NCBI GenBank assembly: GCA_027919835.1
Contig: JANVFP010000018.1
Location: 806,001 to 870,000, forward strand
Direction of reading: 5' to 3'
Source of the DNA: Lentinula raphanica
Lineage: Eukaryota > Basidiomycota > Agaricomycetes > Agaricales > Omphalotaceae
Length of the DNA: 64,000 bases
A program made the translations under genes and the position numbers. This document shows, one piece after another, positions 60,302 through 64,000 of this stretch. Numbering within the stretch: the first letter of the stretch is position 1; each line of letters opens with the position of its first letter. Below the pieces are notes generated by a model, which made no database searches, was not told the DNA's origin, and saw only the letters and a list, made by a program, of their open reading frames with translations.

Positions 60302-61412
60302 CTAGCGTGTGTGTTGGTTCAGTCCATAATCAGATACGTCCTCGGAAACAGGACGATAGTGAACAATCTCCTCTGAAACATGATCCTTCGAATACTTAGC
60401 TCTTGACTCGAAGTCGGAAATCCAGTATTTGAGTTGGTCAACCTCCACCTCGAAATTCATACTGTTTTCTGAATTATGGTTGACATAGGAGGACGGTTCC
60501 CCTGCTTCGAAAGCGTGCCATTCATAAAGTGAATTAGCTGCTTTTTCAAGCTTCTGGGAAACATGGAGAGAGAAATTGTCACAAGAATGAGAATCCTCTT
60601 GGGCTCGATCAGTACTACGTGGAGGATGCCGAGTAAAGCTAGCAACCCGCTGTTGAAATTCGGCGCGAAGGTGGTCAGCTTCGAACTTGATTCTCGATGT
60701 ATTTTCCACAAAGGAGAGGAATTCGATATTGTCCAGCGTATGCTGTTCCAAGATGTTGATACATTCCTCCAATGCATCAACCAAACGCTTCATCAACTTC
60801 GCTCGATCTTCATAAATTTGAGCGTCTGCGGTATTTTGTTGTATGAGCTTTTGTTGTTTGAGATTTCGTCGTCCGAGCTTCTGTCGTCTGAGCTCTCGTC
60901 GTTCAAGCGCTGCTTGTGCGTTCATCTGTGGCTCAAGAGTGAAGATAGAGAGACCGCGACCGTCATTGTGCTAAGGAGATACGAATGAACATGAGCGATC
61001 GATCAGCATGAGTCGGGATAACACAAAATAAGTCACGCACCGTGCCAACACCGCCATCCGTTCCAAGGCTGGCAAAATTCACTTCGGTCGTGTGAGGATT
61101 CCTCTTGTCATTGAGCTCGACGGTATTCTATAGGACGAATAAGTTGACCATTTACGAAGAGCTCATGAATACCTCGAGACTAACCGTGGCCGCTGCAGGT
61201 TCACGAGCGTTGAACGTTGAGCGTTGCACGCCACCAACTGGTTGCAAGCCTTGCCCGAGCGGTGGGACACAGGAGGGCACCGCGACCTCAGACTCGAGAG
61301 CAGGATCGGAAGGCAGCGGAGAAACAGCGACTGGAGCTGCGAGGGTAGGGAAATGAACACTCCCGCAAAGGAGTGCAATGATAATGGCAATGGGAAGTGC
61401 AAAACGAGTCAT
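60302..61412 (-). CDS. secreted protein of a paralogous pair, copy 2
   Basis: Not recognised. I placed the start at ATG 61412 (MTRFALPIAIIIALLCGS), matching copy 1, rather than the in-frame ATG 27 bp upstream. Signal peptide, then VHFPTLAAPVAVSPLPSDP and PPLGQGLQPVGGVQ. Exon 2 encodes NTVELNDKRNPHTTEVNFAS. Exon 3 starts HNDGRGLSIFTLEPQMNAQA and holds AKLMKRLVDALEECINILEQ, ADHLRAEFQQRVASFTRHP, QLKYWISDFESRAKYSKDHV. The exon-3 N-terminus has an unusual Arg/Leu/Gln-rich run (ERRELRRQKLGRRNLKQQKL). The helical C-terminal part is diverged from copy 1 except for the KRLV-ALE-C, FQQ and KDH blocks. Confidence 0.65.
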
Positions 61413-61860
61413 TGCGAACTCCAGTTCGTCGGTTGTCAAGATGAAAAAAAAATCACAGATTGCAATGTTGAGAGGAGACCAGCTCCAGAGGGAAGATCGT
61501 GGTTAGTGAAAGAAAGGCGAATGGGAGAATTGAGCCGCTCGATTCATCAGTTCGATGCGCGAAATGCGCTATGATCAATGAGACGCACAGCAATTGAAGA
61601 ACAAAACATGCATCACTATTTTATGAGTTTCACCGTCGCCGGCGGCGAGAGATGGTGAGGCATGGTATATCCACTGCCAGGGTATATCCAACGATATCCA
61701 ACGCTGTTGCGCTTCAGAACGAAGGAACACTATGTAGTGCCTTTTGAATCTAAACGATTGCCAAGTTCTTGCACTGTCAACTGTTAAGCAGCAACGACCT
61801 CGATTAATGATATCACATTGTCAGTTGTGTTAATGGGCAGGGCCCATGCTGACCCATGCC
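61413..61860. other. spacer, promoter side of secreted copy 2
   Basis: No gene. It contains the sequence shared with the promoter region of secreted copy 1 and the 3' side of the NR2C2AP-like gene. Confidence 0.45.
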
Positions 61861-62617
61861 TCAGCTCGCTTCTCCTCCTAGCCGATATCCTTTCAGCTCT
61901 AGATCATACACCGTTATCCTTCCAAAGAAGTCAGAACTGGTTTCGAACGTGAGTCTGAGCGCGGAAGTTCCTACTCCGGCCTGATTTTGTTTCAGGTCCT
62001 TGTTGTTTTCGAGTTTGATGCTACTATCAGCATCATCAGGGGACGAGGAAGAAGATGCGGTGGAGGATGTAGGAGCATGACTAGCAGTAGCAGGCGGAGG
62101 CGATGAAGAAGATACCGCAGGCAGTGTGAACGTTTGCCTCCGATTAACGTCCTCTGGATAAACATACGTGAGGAGCGTCCAATCAGGCTTTTCTTTTGCT
62201 AAAGCGGCATCAAGAACAGGCCGGACGTAGACCGCACAAGTACGACCGACAAAACCCCCTTGAAATGTGAGAGAAAGCGATTTGGGTACTACCCCTCGCG
62301 ATGTCGAGGAAGATGAATTTGGAAAAGTGAGAGTGATTGTTTGTGGGAGACCCTGTAGATGCAAGGTTTGTCAGTTGCTGGCTTCTTCCTACAGCAGCGC
62401 ACTGCTCACCTGTTGGCTAGTCCAACACGTCTCTGGACTTCCATCGATGAGGTTCTTCTTCCCGACAGATTTGTCTAGTGTTGAACTGACTCTGTGAGTC
62501 TAGGCGTGAGTTTTTGAGATGGGCCGGATTTGAGTAAGAGTTACGCACCTACTTTATCATCGTATCAGGCGATATCAAAGACACCAACTCTGTAGGCGTA
62601 TCCTGAATTTCGGCCAT
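61861..62617 (-). CDS. NR2C2AP (TRA16)-like protein, 212 aa
   Basis: Homolog of nuclear receptor 2C2-associated protein, a small F5/8 C-like beta-sandwich found widely in eukaryotes; its role in fungi is unknown (family knowledge). Exons 62617-62553, 62491-62410 and 62352-61861. The total is 639 nt with consistent phases. Motifs: TPTELVSLISPDTMIK, STLDKSVGKKNLIDGSPETC with WTSQQ, GLPQTITLTFPN, LTFQGGFVGRTCAVYVRP, YVYPEDVNRRQTFTLPA, LRLTFETSSDFFGRITVYDL. A Ser-rich insertion of about 35 residues splits the last two blocks. The copies at 57.6-58.2 kb are broken; this one looks intact. Confidence 0.83.
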
Positions 62618-63006
62618 TTGTGTCGAGGCGCTGATGGAAGTTCAACGTTGAAACCTGGTTGAAACCACAGAAGCGATGGGCGCTTATCATGGCCTTATCC
62701 TGACTTTCGACTTGTCCCTAACTCTGATAAACTTCATGCTCAAGTTTCCGCCATGAAACGAGGTTATCGAAGGCTATGAAGACCGGAATGAATCAATGCC
62801 TATCAATCCTATACTCTGAAGTCTTATCTCGGACTTTCCAGCGCACACTCCGTCGGAACCTTCACTTATAACTACTTGTTTGATTCGCATTTCGCAAGCT
62901 ACCCATCCTTCTAGTATCTCTGCTGGTCAGAGAACCACACAGCTCACTTTGCTCCTCTTGTGGACTCTTCGTACCTCAAACAAATTTCTAAAACAGACTC
63001 TTCAGC
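62618..63006. other. divergent promoter region
   Basis: No gene seen; the NR2C2AP-like gene leaves to the left and the next secreted-protein gene to the right. Confidence 0.45.
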
Positions 63007-64000
63007 ATGTTCAATTTTCGCTCTGGGGTGCTACTCTGCATCTTCGTCACAGTCCATGCTCTACCTGCACCATTGCTTGGCACTGGTTTCTTCAATTCTG
63101 GTCAGCCTGGTACTAGTAAAGCCATATCCAGTGCCACGGAACCCAAGTGGTTAATTCAAAGTCCTTATCCACAACTTGGGCCTCAGGATCGAAAGGCTTT
63201 TTGTATGTCCTCATCTCGTCAACAAACGATTCTTCCGTTCTGAATTTCCCGGTCTGTTTTAGCATCTGAGCTCTCGCCTCCTAGTTCAGGCGCCAGCAAT
63301 CGTCAAGGAAGGCAGCTCATACCCACAGACCGCAGTACCGGTCTGCTCGCTGTTGAACACATCACCCAGTACGGAGCCCAATCAGGAACCATGATAGCCA
63401 ACTACCTCCTCACCAAATCTCCTACTCCGGCCACGGACGCCGATTACGCCAAAGTGAAAGTGCTCAAAGACATTGGAGAACTCGTCGCTTCGGGTGCGAT
63501 CAGGGATTCAACGAACGAGAACTATGCGTTCATCATGAAAGGGAGTAGTGCTGGAGCAACGGGGAAACCGTTGGAACAGGTAAGACTCAGCGCCGCGCAG
63601 AAGAAAGCAGCAAAGCCGCAGATCAAGAAGCTGGCTTGTGATAAGGTGGTCCGAGTCGCAATGGCGCATAGAATTCTCTATACGTATGTGCAATACTATG
63701 TTCGAGCTTCAGATTGTTCACAGACAACTCGCTCCCGCAGGGGTTTCAAGACGAGTGAGATCTTGATCACTCCTTCTACTAGTCCTTCATCTCCAGCCCT
63801 TTCAACTGGCTCGACATCATCATCTCTCTCGGGCTCGGGCTCAGCCAGTTCATCTGTACCCATTGTCGCTGTCGATCTTTTGGCATGGAACAAAGTTCAG
63901 CAAATCACCGAAGCTGCGACTGGCCCTGAAGTGGTGAGTGTCTTTTGTGCAAGTTGAAGGACCGCCGCTGAGGTTATGCTGTAACCTTCAATAGATGACT
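63007..64000 (+). CDS. secreted protein, unknown, cut by the window edge
   Basis: Not recognised. Exons 63007-63202, 63263-63683, 63741-63933 and 63995 onward; the 270 codons before the last visible intron stay in one frame. Signal peptide MFNFRSGVLLCIFVTVHALP. The body contains STGLLAVEHITQYGAQSGTM, IANYLLTKSPTPATDADYAK, KVLKDIGELVASGAIRD and ACDKVVRVAMAHRILYTGFK. A Ser/Gly-rich, possibly glycosylated stretch (SSPALSTGSTSSSLSGSGSA) comes before VAVDLLAWNKVQQI. It continues beyond 64000, so domain content may be incomplete. Confidence 0.65.

Overview
The window looks like nuclear DNA of a mushroom-forming basidiomycete (Agaricomycotina). Genes sit on both strands at high density. Most are split by many short (about 42-65 nt) GT-AG introns. 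Conserved fungal housekeeping genes are mixed with lineage-specific families: an F-box array, coiled-coil proteins with a DUF6697-like domain, and small secreted proteins. No rRNA, operon structure or CRISPR array was seen.

Layout. 0-7 kb: a small secreted protein, repeat-rich spacer, an amidase-signature enzyme with an apparent 1-nt frameshift, and a stand-alone SRA-YDG (modified-DNA reader) protein. 7-19 kb: a housekeeping block with a RINT1/Tip20 tethering factor, MCM3, a 49-residue secreted peptide, the splicing factor PRP17/CDC40 and a GCK-III (MST/Nak1-like) kinase. 19.3-37.2 kb: a tandem array of five F-box/leucine-rich paralogs, all on the + strand. A Ty1/copia retrotransposon (312-bp identical LTRs, 5-bp target duplication) splits the fourth copy. 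A CACTA-like MITE and a truncated helicase lie between copies. 37.2-44.6 kb: the AP-3 delta subunit and a DH-domain RhoGEF-like protein. 44.8-51.8 kb: three tandem paralogs with an N-terminal coiled coil, a disordered middle and a shared C-terminal domain. 52.0-52.5 kb: a fold-back, Mutator-like non-autonomous element with a perfect 9-bp target duplication. 53.0-55.1 kb: a C2H2 transcription factor with low-complexity tracts. 55.6 kb: an intron-containing tRNA-Gly(TCC). 57.6-62.6 kb: an intact NR2C2AP-like gene, degenerate fragments of the same gene, and a pair of paralogous secreted proteins. 63.0-64.0 kb: a secreted protein cut by the window edge.

The housekeeping genes are independent of one another: vesicle tethering, replication licensing, splicing, polarity signalling, AP-3 sorting. 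The distinctive part is the recently amplified material: F-box array, tripled coiled-coil family, secreted pair and gene-fragment repeats, with at least three kinds of mobile element inside or beside it. No obvious multi-gene pathway or defence system is encoded. The best candidates for undescribed biology are the tripled family at 44.8-51.8 kb, the F-box array, the secreted pair and the stand-alone SRA protein. All gene models were spliced by eye from consensus sites, reading frame and family similarity, so exon ends are predictions.
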